NCBI GenBank assembly: GCA_029259835.1
Contig: JAJDEL010000220.1
Location: 1 to 14,830, forward strand
DNA from: Planctomicrobium sp.
GTDB taxonomy: Bacteria > Planctomycetota > Planctomycetia > Planctomycetales > Planctomycetaceae
DNA length: 14,830 bases
Direction: 5' to 3'
A program made the position numbers and the translations under genes. Below, one piece after another: positions 8,094 to 14,830 of the stretch (its first letter is position 1; each line of letters opens with the position of its first letter). The notes beneath the pieces are model-generated. The model was given only the letters and a program-made list of their open reading frames with translations, had not been told where the DNA came from and made no database searches.

Positions 8094-8109
8094 TGGCGCG
8101 GCATTTGCG
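8094..8109 (+). promoter_or_regulatory. Sigma-54-like promoter (-24/-12) for the heat-shock pair
   Basis: TGGCGCG-GCAT-TTGCG matches the RpoN consensus TGGCACG-N4-TTGCW at 10 of 12 defined positions. It keeps the diagnostic GG-N10-GC spacing (GG at 8095-8096, GC at 8107-8108). Transcription would start near 8120, about 60 bases before the ATG at 8179. An activator site would be expected further upstream; the near-palindrome at 8051-8064 is closer than usual for one. This is a motif match only. Confidence 0.35.
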
Positions 8110-8178
8110 GACTTCAACTCGACGTTACTAACTGGTCTTTCCGCTGGTTCTATTAGAATAACCGTTAGAAAGGATCTC

Positions 8179-8664
8179 ATGCCAATTTTTCGATGGGGAA
8201 GTGCTCTCGATGCGTTCCGCGATCTCGAGCGAGAGGTCGACAGATGGGTACACGGTGTGGATATCGTCTTCGAAAATCCACGCTTTGGTCGGCCATTTCC
8301 GTCATTGAATTTGTATGAAGTTGAAAACGAATATCTCATCACTGCCGAACTTCCCGGTTGCGTTGCTGAAGACCTCGACCTGAGCGTGGCAAATGGCATC
8401 GTGACAATTCGTGGGACACGAACAGCACCTGGAGATGTCCCAGAAGAACGTTACCGTCGTAGCGAACGTTCTTCCGGAAACTGGGAGCGGTCGATTTCTG
8501 TTCCAGAGCGAATTGAAGACGACAAGATTCGAGCAGAACTGACAGACGGATTGCTGAAATTATATTTGCCGAAAGCTCCTTCTGCCGCAAGGAAGCAAAT
8601 CCATATTGCGGGTAGCAAGCCCTCCATTAATCAGCTTGGGCAACAGGAGAATCAGGATGACTGA
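8179..8664 (+). CDS. Small heat-shock protein (Hsp20/alpha-crystallin), first of a pair
   Basis: A 161-residue ATP-independent chaperone that should hold unfolding proteins for refolding by DnaK/ClpB. Residues about 42-133 form the alpha-crystallin domain: [11 protein letters not shown], then [10 protein letters not shown], the [10 protein letters not shown] strand with the usual arginine, and the hallmark A119[13 protein letters not shown]132. The C-terminal extension has the I141-H-I143 anchor that docks onto a neighbouring subunit. The start at 8179 is chosen because AAGGA lies just upstream and [13 protein letters not shown] with DLEREVDRW is the typical N-terminal arm; the upstream open frame does not look like protein. 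The stop overlaps the start of the second heat-shock gene. Confidence 0.93.
   Translation: MPIFRWGSALDAFRDLEREVDRWVHGVDIVFENPRFGRPFPSLNLYEVENEYLITAELPGCVAEDLDLSVANGIVTIRGTRTAPGDVPEERYRRSERSSGNWERSISVPERIEDDKIRAELTDGLLKLYLPKAPSAARKQIHIAGSKPSINQLGQQENQDD
8645..8649 (+). promoter_or_regulatory. Shine-Dalgarno sequence of the second heat-shock gene
   Basis: AGGAG inside the 3' end of the first heat-shock gene, 7 bases before ATG 8657. It fixes the start and the 8-base gene overlap. Confidence 0.7.
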
Positions 8665-9052
8665 AGAAATTTCGATCCCTGATTCTGACTCCGGTGTCGG
8701 AAACAATGCAGACTCTCAGAAGTGGGTGCGAACGCCTCCCATCGATATTTTCGAGACTGAGTCTGGTTTAGTTCTACGTGCAGATCTTCCAGGCGTTTCT
8801 TCTGAGAATCTCGAACTGCAAGTGCAAGACAATCGACTGACGTTGTTTGGTCGCGTGACGCCTGCAGATGTTGAAGGTGCCGTCTTGATGCATCAGGAGT
8901 ATCATCAGGGAGATTTTTTGCGGTCATTCATTCTCAGCGATGATGTCGACCATGATCGAATCTCAGCAAAACTGACCAACGGTGTTCTCGAAGTGACACT
9001 ACCGAAAGTACCACGCGCTCAACCACGTAAAATTTCAATTCAAACTGACTGA
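8657..9052 (+). CDS. Small heat-shock protein (Hsp20/alpha-crystallin), second of a pair
   Basis: A 131-residue Hsp20. The alpha-crystallin domain spans about residues 26-118: [20 protein letters not shown], the NRLTLFGRV strand, GDFLRSFIL, and the hallmark N108-G-V-L-E-V-T-L-P-K117. The C-terminal anchor is I126-S-I128, only three residues from the end. The ATG lies 8 bases inside the first heat-shock gene and is preceded at 7-base spacing by AGGAG (8645-8649), so the two are probably translationally coupled. The two proteins differ clearly in N-terminal arm and domain sequence, so this is not a recent duplication; a mixed oligomer is possible but inferred. Its 3' end overlaps convergent bioA by 18 bp. 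Confidence 0.93.
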   Translation: MTEEISIPDSDSGVGNNADSQKWVRTPPIDIFETESGLVLRADLPGVSSENLELQVQDNRLTLFGRVTPADVEGAVLMHQEYHQGDFLRSFILSDDVDHDRISAKLTNGVLEVTLPKVPRAQPRKISIQTD

Positions 9053-10411
9053 TGCTGTCACTTCTTCAATAGCCTCAACGGCGACATCGCAAAGCTCTTC
9101 GACCAGGTTCGGAGGCATTGCGGGTGCTGGCATGAGAACGACTACGTCTCCGAGTGGTCTCAAAATCACTCCTCGCTTCCGAGCCGCCAACGTCACCAAA
9201 TGACCGATTCTGTGTTCCGCTAAATAACAGGCAACGGGATCTCGATTCGCGACGAGTTCAATTCCGACCATCTGTCCTTTCTGGCGGATTTCTCCGACAT
9301 GAGGATGCTCGGCAAGTGAGCTGAGTTTGTCTGCAATCAATTCACTGTTGGAATGAACTCGGTCGAGAATTTGGTTCTCTTTAAAAAGCTTGATCGAAGC
9401 AAGCGCCGCAGCGCAACCAAGAGGATTGCCTGTAAATGTGTGACCGTGAAAGAATGTCTTCCCAGCAGACGGGGCGTCAAGAAATGCGTTATAGATTTCG
9501 TCTGTCGCCAGAGTTGCTGCAACGGGCAAGTAACCACCAGTTAACCCTTTGGCGACGCACATCAGGTCTGGTTGAACTTCTTCCTGTTCACAAGCGAACA
9601 TCGTTCCTGTCCGTCCAAAACCAACGGCGACTTCGTCTGCGATCAGCGGAATCCCGAATCGTGAAGTGACCTCTCTCACATGTTTCAGATATCCATCCGG
9701 GTGAACCAAAATTCCGGCGGCGCCTTGCACGAGCGGTTCGATGACAAACGCCGCCATTTGGTCCGCATTCTGCGTAATCACGCGTTCTGCTTCTGAGAAA
9801 CAGTGCTGAATAGACTCCTCTTTCGACATATTCTCCGGACGATGAAATGCCGCTGGTGACGGAACTGAAACCGTTTCGAACAGGAGCTTTCTATAGACCG
9901 TATGGAAAAGTTCAATGCTTCCGACGCTGACAGAGCCAATCGTATCACCGTGATATGCTCCACGGACTGTCCCGAACAGGCGGCGCACTTCGGACTTCGA
10001 CGATTTCTGTTGATGGTACTGGTAAGCGATTTTCAGTGCCGACTCGACCGCCGTTGAACCACTGTCTGAATAGAAGACCTTCGTCAGTCCCGGTGGTGAC
10101 AGTTCCACAAGTTTTTGGGCAAGTTCAATACTTGGTGGCGAAGAGAGACCGAGCAAAGTTGAATGGCTGATGCGGTCGAGTTGCTCACGAATCGCGTCAT
10201 CGATTTCAGGAACGCCATGTCCGTGGACATTACACCAAAGCGAGGAAATTCCATCGAGGTAACGTTGACCTTCCACATCGAAAAGATAAAAACCTTTACC
10301 ACGTTCGATGATCGGAGCCTCTTCTTCCCGGTATGCTTGCATCGCAGTGAACGGATGCCAGACGTGTTCGTTGTCCCATTGACGTAGTTGCTGCGGAGTG
10401 GGTGAAGTCAT
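9035..10411 (-). CDS. bioA: Adenosylmethionine-8-amino-7-oxononanoate aminotransferase
   Basis: A 458-residue class III, PLP-dependent aminotransferase that converts KAPA to DAPA in biotin synthesis, using S-adenosylmethionine as amino donor. The N-terminus carries the BioA pattern [12 protein letters not shown] followed by [16 protein letters not shown]. The PLP site is visible: SGSTAVE for phosphate binding, D259[10 protein letters not shown] with the aspartate that contacts the pyridine nitrogen, and Schiff-base lysine K288 in [29 protein letters not shown] near the C-terminal domain is also characteristic. Length matches the family. No other bio gene lies in the window, so it is a stand-alone member of the pathway. 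The ATG is clear from homology, but its ribosome site is weak. Its stop lies within the convergent heat-shock gene. Confidence 0.95.
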   Translation of the reverse strand: MTSPTPQQLRQWDNEHVWHPFTAMQAYREEEAPIIERGKGFYLFDVEGQRYLDGISSLWCNVHGHGVPEIDDAIREQLDRISHSTLLGLSSPPSIELAQKLVELSPPGLTKVFYSDSGSTAVESALKIAYQYHQQKSSKSEVRRLFGTVRGAYHGDTIGSVSVGSIELFHTVYRKLLFETVSVPSPAAFHRPENMSKEESIQHCFSEAERVITQNADQMAAFVIEPLVQGAAGILVHPDGYLKHVREVTSRFGIPLIADEVAVGFGRTGTMFACEQEEVQPDLMCVAKGLTGGYLPVAATLATDEIYNAFLDAPSAGKTFFHGHTFTGNPLGCAAALASIKLFKENQILDRVHSNSELIADKLSSLAEHPHVGEIRQKGQMVGIELVANRDPVACYLAEHRIGHLVTLAARKRGVILRPLGDVVVLMPAPAMPPNLVEELCDVAVEAIEEVTASVSLN

Positions 10412-10458
10412 GTGTTTTGATGATTTCAGAAAAACGTATGAAATGAAGTTGCCGAATT

Positions 10459-10491
10459 AAAAGCCCGGCATTTTAGAAATGCCGGGCTTTT
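10459..10491. terminator. Bidirectional Rho-independent terminator
   Basis: Perfect 15-bp stem, AAAAGCCCGGCATTT (10459-10473) with AAATGCCGGGCTTTT (10477-10491), and a 3-base loop TAG. A-run and T-run ends give U-tracts in both directions. For minus-strand transcription it ends the metallohydrolase message about 50 bases past its stop and isolates bioA, whose start is 48 bases further on. Confidence 0.9.
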
Positions 10492-10543
10492 TCGCAGTAG
10501 AGACAGTATCCAGCCATCATCAACGTTCGGCTGGGAAGAGTCG

Positions 10544-13132
10544 TCAGTCCCCTTTCACAGGCAGCGGACGGCCAAGGGTTTCTTTGTTTGGAGTGAATCC
10601 ATCGCCGTCGGTATCGACATAAATTGGATTCGTCAGTGCCGCAGGCGGGGCTTTTCCCCATTGCGGTCCCATCACAGGACCGAGTGTCGTTTTTGTGTTG
10701 CCGGTGACAGCCACGATGTGTGTGTCCTGTTCGAGTTTTAAGTCAAAAAGTTTTTTAAATGATTGCGTCTTCAGGTTTCCTGCCCCTTGTTCAATAAACA
10801 AATTCGGATGTGATTTAGTCGTGAAGATTAAGTCTTCGCGAGCTTTTCCATTGAGCAAAATGAAGACCGTATCGACACTGAGCCAGTTCGGACATTGTAC
10901 TGAAACATCCACTGCGACTTGTTTCGAAGGTGCATGCAAGTCTTGCCCGACTGTGACTTTCTTTCCTGAAACATTCTTTGCTGACATTTGCAGAAATGGA
11001 CCGTTGGACATGACAACCCGTCCTTCTTCGGAAGCATGGACCATTTCCATATGATCAATCTTTGCAGGATCATCGGTGCTACATTGCACCCAATTGCGAA
11101 TCCAGCCGGAACCGTGAAAGTTATAGTGGGCATCTGTGTTGACGACGCCAGGAATGCGATATCCCTGATTGAGCAATTGCAACCACTTGAAAATTCGATT
11201 CGTTTTCGCGGCTTCTTTTGTCATGTCGTCGAGCGTTGCCGTCTGGAGAACGCGCTGGATCGGATGGATTTCCATCACATCGATGAATGCGACACCATCG
11301 GCATGACCAGCATCATGCTTGCCATCTCCATTCTTGTCATAGAACAGCCAGCCAATGTCAGGGTGATCCTGTTGCACAAGCTTGTCGCTGCCGTTGTCCC
11401 AGGCAGAGACCCGTCTGATTTGAGTCTCAACGTCTGTGTCAGTCACCGGTCCACCGCCATCTTGTCGGTGCGGATGATGATGCAGCGGAAAGACGTTTTG
11501 ATGATTCAGCGGCAGTGGACTGCCTGTCAGTTCCATACCGCTGACTGAGGATATCCAAGCGTTCACATCGAGCGAATCAAAGTGAGGCTGATACGAGTTG
11601 ATTCGGTTATGTTCGGTGCAAGGGGCGAACTCGATGTGTTGGCAGACAAGATTGAGTACTCGCCCTAGCTGACTAGAGGTGTTGTCCCCAGAGGGCGTAC
11701 TGTGACTATGAAAATCGGTACTCACCCAACCGTTCGTGTCGATCACTCGGTGCAAGGTGACAGCGTGTTGCGTCGTTTTACCCGGCTTGATTGTCGTTGT
11801 GATTTCCACAGCACTGTATTCTGGACCACGACTTACGCGGAGCAAATACTCTCCCGGTTCGAGGGGTTGTTCGATCGAACCATTCGGTGTGTACCGCAAA
11901 TTTTTGACAGCAAACTCGCCCGATTCTGGACCGAAGTCCGGTGTTTTGGCGTTGTTGACTCCGACGATTTCAATCTTTGATGGAAGCAACGAACCCTCGC
12001 CATCTTTAACGATGACATTCAACTTCCCGGGACGATACTGATCAATTTTGATGTCGATGTGATGTGGATCGTCACCTGTCGCGACTTCAATGTCTCTCCC
12101 GACCCCTTCGATTGCGTGACCATGTCGGCTGAAGTTCAATTGACTGCTTCCGACCGGAAACGCGGAGACCGCTTTACCGCTTGAGTCAGTTCGGAGCACT
12201 CCTTGGAGGATATTATTTTGGAGGGCTTCAATGACTGCATCTGCCACCGCGTTCCCTGTGTGATCTGTGACTTGGATGACACATTCGCGATAAGAATTGT
12301 CGTTTGCGGCGCTGGTGGCGTCCATGCGTGTTCTACCAGCCGCCAGTGAGCGTGTCACAGTCACCGAGTTTTCCGGTGGAATCGAGCGGAGATCGAGGTT
12401 TTGCTTGTTGATGTATTTCAAAGTGGAGTTCGACGAATTGCTGTTACTTTGAATCCGAGAGTCCTTCGCCGTGAGGACATACGCTTGTTGCCAGAATTGA
12501 TCGTCGATCCAAAACTGATCGGTCGTTCCGTTCGGCGACTTTTGCATCAGTTCCTTTCCACCATCGGCGCGAATGCGATCCGTCGGGACGAGTGTGATCG
12601 TCTTCTTTGAGTCATTCACATATTCCGTGATGATCTCCAATGTCGGACTACTCTGTGTTAACCGGTAAGTTGTCTTCACCGTTGGACGACCGCCACTCCC
12701 TTTGGAAATGACTGTCACTTCGCCGGACTTACCGCTAGAGCCATGGTTTTTGTCTAGGGGCTGACTTTTCTCATCAACTGAAACTTGCCAGTCGGTGTAA
12801 ACGTAACCACTCCCGCCTGCGTAGAAGCAACTCAGTTGGTCACTTTCATGCCTTCGAGAAGTAAAATCGATCAGGCAGCCGCCGACGCTCCGAACCGTCA
12901 TGTTTGCATTCCGGGTTGAAACCGGACGAGCAATCACCACCGTGACAAAGTTGTTTCGAAGAACAATGTCGCCGTAGATCGCGTCGACTTCTTTCCCTTG
13001 TGGGGCAAACTTGTCCCAGTTTTGCTCCGTCAGGATTGAAACCTCAACTGTCTCTGAATCCGAGTCCGCAGAAATTGCGAAGGCAGCAGCAAGTAGTGTG
13101 AGCAACATTACAAACAGAAGCGAAAGTCTCAT
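10544..13132 (-). CDS. Secreted CehA/McbA-type (PHP-like) metallohydrolase
   Basis: An 862-residue exported protein. The signal peptide is MRLSLLFVMLLTLLAAAFA (cleavage near A19 or A22). An N-terminal beta-rich region (to about 280) precedes two carboxypeptidase-regulatory-like Ig domains (about 285-375, CVIQVTDHTGNAVADAVIEA; and 378-465, ending PGEYLLRVSRGPEY). The C-terminal half is a PHP-type metallohydrolase: D473-F-H475-S-H477, E507-H508 in PCTEHN, and D667-A-H669 in NTDAH are the likely metal ligands. CehA and McbA hydrolyse carbaryl esters, but planctomycetes carry many relatives of unknown substrate. Two Asp-rich EF-hand-like loops occur, D599-K-N-G-D-G inside the catalytic region and D840-T-D-G-D-G at the C-terminus. 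The start is ATG 13132, which has AAGGA (13139-13143) at good spacing and gives the signal peptide; the frame is open 13 codons further upstream. Confidence 0.88.
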   Translation of the reverse strand: MRLSLLFVMLLTLLAAAFAISADSDSETVEVSILTEQNWDKFAPQGKEVDAIYGDIVLRNNFVTVVIARPVSTRNANMTVRSVGGCLIDFTSRRHESDQLSCFYAGGSGYVYTDWQVSVDEKSQPLDKNHGSSGKSGEVTVISKGSGGRPTVKTTYRLTQSSPTLEIITEYVNDSKKTITLVPTDRIRADGGKELMQKSPNGTTDQFWIDDQFWQQAYVLTAKDSRIQSNSNSSNSTLKYINKQNLDLRSIPPENSVTVTRSLAAGRTRMDATSAANDNSYRECVIQVTDHTGNAVADAVIEALQNNILQGVLRTDSSGKAVSAFPVGSSQLNFSRHGHAIEGVGRDIEVATGDDPHHIDIKIDQYRPGKLNVIVKDGEGSLLPSKIEIVGVNNAKTPDFGPESGEFAVKNLRYTPNGSIEQPLEPGEYLLRVSRGPEYSAVEITTTIKPGKTTQHAVTLHRVIDTNGWVSTDFHSHSTPSGDNTSSQLGRVLNLVCQHIEFAPCTEHNRINSYQPHFDSLDVNAWISSVSGMELTGSPLPLNHQNVFPLHHHPHRQDGGGPVTDTDVETQIRRVSAWDNGSDKLVQQDHPDIGWLFYDKNGDGKHDAGHADGVAFIDVMEIHPIQRVLQTATLDDMTKEAAKTNRIFKWLQLLNQGYRIPGVVNTDAHYNFHGSGWIRNWVQCSTDDPAKIDHMEMVHASEEGRVVMSNGPFLQMSAKNVSGKKVTVGQDLHAPSKQVAVDVSVQCPNWLSVDTVFILLNGKAREDLIFTTKSHPNLFIEQGAGNLKTQSFKKLFDLKLEQDTHIVAVTGNTKTTLGPVMGPQWGKAPPAALTNPIYVDTDGDGFTPNKETLGRPLPVKGD

Positions 13133-13138
13133 GATGGT

Positions 13139-13143
13139 TCCTT
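13139..13143 (-). promoter_or_regulatory. Shine-Dalgarno sequence of the metallohydrolase gene
   Basis: AAGGA on the minus strand, about 6 bases before the ATG at 13132. It selects this start over the upstream in-frame ATG at 13171. Confidence 0.65.
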
Positions 13144-13208
13144 GAGGTGGGCAGAAGTCTTGGAGAGCCACACAGTAGTCGACGGCGAATCTTCCCTCAA
13201 TCGATCAA

Positions 13209-13224
13209 TGTGAGTGATGTCACT
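13209..13224. promoter_or_regulatory. CRP/FNR-like palindromic operator in the divergent gap
   Basis: TGTGA-GTGATG-TCACT matches the CRP-family half-site arrangement TGTGA-N6-TCACA at 9 of 10 positions. It also contains the perfect arms GAGTGA/TCACTC (13212-13217 and 13220-13225). It sits 77 bases upstream of the metallohydrolase start and 129 bases upstream of the DUF1573 gene, so it could act on either or both. This is a motif match only; the cognate regulator is not in the window. Confidence 0.4.
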
Positions 13225-13352
13225 CGTTGAGCGGATTTTCTCGCAAGCTCCTTCACGAATGAGTTGAAAACGCCTAGCATGACGCACTCGGATTCCTGCG
13301 TCATTTCTCGCACTCATTTTCTGATTTCAATTCTTAATCAACTGGGCCGATC

Positions 13353-14468
13353 ATGAAAACGCAACCTTCGTCGATCTACACCTACTTGCTGCTCTTGACA
13401 TTGCTCTATTCGGCTTGTGGTCGAAGTACGGAAGAGTCAACTTTGATCGTTCCAGACATTGTTCAGGCACGCACTTTATTGATGAGTGAAATCCATGCCG
13501 CAAGCGATGGGCAGAATGTCATCGAGTGTCCCATCGAGATTCGAAATCCGACAGGCAATTCTCACACCTTGAAACTCGTGAGCACAGGTTGCTCGTGTTA
13601 TGGCGTGATTTTGAACGGGCGAAAATTGAAACGTGGGGAATCGATAGAGATTGCGGCGAAGGAATCCCTGACGCTCAACATCGATGCACAGTCGCCGCAG
13701 ACGGAATCTTCTCAAGAATATCAAGCTCGATTTGAGATTCCGAATTCTAAAGGATCAGTTAACGAGAAAGGCATCTTTTGCAACTTGCGAGTCTATCAGA
13801 ATTTGAAAGTCTATCCCAAAGTTTTAATTTGTGAGACGAAACCGGGAGTGACAGCGACTATTAACAAAGAACTGAACATCGAAAGTATTTACCGCAGTTC
13901 CGATGGCGAAACAAAGGTCCCTGTCATTTCAGGGCTTCCATCTGGCGCGACCGTTGATTCAGTGAAACAAACATTGGTTCCAACAGTAGTTGAAGATGGG
14001 ATATGGCGGGCGAAATGGATCGTGACACTTAAGATTGAACTCGACGGAAGTTTGTCAGCATCAGGCGAGACGGACAGCTTTCCAATCACAGCAGTTGACT
14101 CCACGAGCGATGGTTCCTCAGTTGCGGTCACGAATAAAATCATTCGTCGCGTCCGTGTGCCTGTCCGATTTCCTCAAAGAGTTCACTTCGGACGCATCCC
14201 GTCCGGCGAAACAAGGAAACGGTCTCTTTTCCTGTCGAGTGCAACCGACGCGACGTTTCGATTGAAATTAGACAATTCATCACTTCCCAACAATGTGCGA
14301 GTGAGCGTTCCAGAGAAGCTATCAACGCAGTACAAGGTCGACGTTTTTGTCGAAGGGCTTCCTCCAGGAGATTGGAGTGAAAAACTCAGACTGACGACCG
14401 ATTTCAACGAACAACCTGAAATTGTCATTGATCTTAAAGCGACCGTTGTGAAGCCAGTCATCGATTGA
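13353..14468 (+). CDS. Exported DUF1573-type Ig-like protein, possible lipoprotein
   Basis: A 371-residue protein of unknown function. A hydrophobic N-terminal segment (residues 8-21) ends in Y19-S-A-C22, which could be a lipobox, though tyrosine at -3 is unusual; otherwise it is a plain signal peptide or anchor. The DUF1573 hallmark is present as VSTGC80-S-C82 within an Ig-like beta-sandwich (about residues 35-130), where family members have T(S/G)CGC-type motifs. The remaining part, to 371, is also all-beta, with a second module near residues 270-371 (RVHFGRIPSGETRKRSLFL) that looks like another DUF1573/ASH-type repeat. It is divergent from the metallohydrolase over 220 bp. No catalytic residues are recognised; a structural or binding role in the cell envelope is likely but inferred. 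The ATG has only a weak GGG upstream. Confidence 0.85.
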   Translation: MKTQPSSIYTYLLLLTLLYSACGRSTEESTLIVPDIVQARTLLMSEIHAASDGQNVIECPIEIRNPTGNSHTLKLVSTGCSCYGVILNGRKLKRGESIEIAAKESLTLNIDAQSPQTESSQEYQARFEIPNSKGSVNEKGIFCNLRVYQNLKVYPKVLICETKPGVTATINKELNIESIYRSSDGETKVPVISGLPSGATVDSVKQTLVPTVVEDGIWRAKWIVTLKIELDGSLSASGETDSFPITAVDSTSDGSSVAVTNKIIRRVRVPVRFPQRVHFGRIPSGETRKRSLFLSSATDATFRLKLDNSSLPNNVRVSVPEKLSTQYKVDVFVEGLPPGDWSEKLRLTTDFNEQPEIVIDLKATVVKPVID

Positions 14469-14488
14469 TCTTGCTCCGTTTTTCGATA

Positions 14489-14515
14489 TTGTCATACGAT
14501 TCCGTGAGATATTGT
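14489..14515 (+). promoter_or_regulatory. Possible sigma-70 promoter before the last gene
   Basis: TTGTCA (14489-14494) matches the -35 box at 5 of 6. TATTGT (14510-14515) matches the -10 box at 4 of 6, with a short 15-base spacer. The octamer GATATTGT occurs twice here (14485-14492 and 14508-14515), 23 bases apart. The evidence is weak. Confidence 0.25.
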
Positions 14516-14679
14516 ATTGATCGGTCAAGACGGGGAAGTGAGTTTCCAAGACACTACTGCAGTGTCAATCATGTTTTGGTGGATCACAAAGTTTGGTAAG
14601 CACGGCAACAGAGTGTGGTTTTCGTGTTGACGATACATCATTTGAAGCCTGGCAAGGCACTACGCTAGAAGGCCCTGAA

Positions 14680-14830
14680 ATGAGTTCAGGTGATCGAGAC
14701 AGGGCAAGTTTCTCTACGACAGATCGACTTACCGAACGATCTGGATCGGAATTTCACTATGTGCCAATTGGACTGGAACAAGCAGTCGAGGCATCTACAG
14801 ACTGGCTCTTGAACCAACAATCCGAAGAAG
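14680..14830 (+). CDS. N-terminus of a terpene cyclase/prenyltransferase-repeat protein (squalene-hopene-cyclase-like), cut by window end
   Basis: Fifty codons are visible before the window ends. After a polar, probably disordered leader (about 27 residues), VPIGLEQAVEASTDWLLNQQSEE resembles the first helix of squalene-hopene cyclases and related alpha/alpha-barrel terpene cyclases, where A-x-x-A-x-x-W-L-L-x-x-Q precedes the first QW-type repeat. Such an enzyme would cyclise squalene to hopanoids at the membrane, and planctomycetes are known to make these lipids. The ATG is preceded by AGAAGG (14667-14672) at 7-base spacing, which supports this start, but the frame is open back to 14542 and TTG 14593 is an alternative. 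The assignment rests on a short stretch, so another helical-repeat protein is possible. Confidence 0.6.
   Translation, partial: MSSGDRDRASFSTTDRLTERSGSEFHYVPIGLEQAVEASTDWLLNQQSEE

Larger units (their letters stand above)
7788..8178. other. 391-bp divergent intergenic region between flp and the heat-shock pair
   Basis: No gene is supported here, although the frame of the first heat-shock gene stays open back to about 7999. The region holds the flp leader with an inverted repeat at 7815-7849, a 14-base near-palindrome GTAATTGCAGTTAC at 8051-8064 (one T/G mismatch), and a sigma-54-like element at 8094-8109. No CIRCE element (TTAGCACTC-N9-GAGTGCTAA) is visible. Confidence 0.6.

Noticed and set aside
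7999..8178. N-terminal extension of the first heat-shock protein by 60 codons
   Set aside because: The stretch is Cys/Trp-rich and unlike any Hsp20 arm. It runs through the sigma-54-like site, and the ATG at 8179 has its own ribosome site and a typical Hsp20 start.
8061..8399. 112-codon minus-strand frame
   Set aside because: Antisense to the heat-shock gene and its promoter region; Ser/Arg-rich composition typical of a shadow frame.
10988..11548. 186-codon open frame on the plus strand
   Set aside because: It lies wholly antisense to the metallohydrolase catalytic domain, has no ribosome site or recognisable motif, and is explained by codon bias of the opposite strand.
14542..14679. Longer N-terminus of the last gene starting at TTG 14593
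   Set aside because: The frame is open and cannot be excluded, but ATG 14680 has AGAAGG at ideal spacing and already leaves a long leader before the first conserved helix.

Overview
The window looks like chromosomal DNA of a planctomycete, most likely from the Planctomycetaceae group (Gimesia/Rubinisphaera-like). This rests on gene content: a sulfatase, a secreted CehA/McbA-type metallohydrolase, a DUF1573 protein, a Flp pilin with the SGPTSVEYAVML signature, a long Ig-plus-coiled-coil protein, and the apparent start of a squalene-hopene-cyclase-like gene. Base composition is near 50 % GC and even throughout. I see no insertion sequence, phage gene, CRISPR array, tRNA or rRNA. The assignment is by recognition, not by a database search.

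Layout. Bases 1-2200 hold the 3' part of a large coiled-coil protein. Bases 2275-5078 hold a sulfatase without a signal peptide, followed on the same strand by an MFS permease. Bases 5256-7370 hold three plus-strand genes: a divergent PRPP synthetase paralogue, a small Rieske ferredoxin and an FHA-domain protein with an acidic tail. A minus-strand Flp pilin (7578-7787) and a 391-bp gap follow. The gap contains a hairpin in the pilin leader and a sigma-54-like promoter sequence facing two overlapping small heat-shock genes (8179-9052). A convergent bioA (9035-10411, minus) overlaps the second heat-shock gene by 18 bp at the 3' ends. A perfect 15-bp-stem terminator (10459-10491) separates bioA from a large exported metallohydrolase (10544-13132, minus). 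A 220-bp divergent region with a CRP/FNR-like palindrome leads to an exported DUF1573 protein (13353-14468). The window ends 50 codons into a terpene-cyclase-like gene.

How the genes may work together. Most are housekeeping or stand-alone functions, and the window does not form one obvious system. The units that look linked are the sulfatase and MFS pair (possible uptake and cytosolic desulfation of a small sulfated compound), the translationally coupled heat-shock pair, and the metallohydrolase/DUF1573 divergent pair that could share an operator. The most useful leads are the altered PRPP loop of the prs paralogue, the two candidate regulatory sites in divergent gaps, the pilin leader hairpin, and the EF-hand-like insert inside the metallohydrolase.
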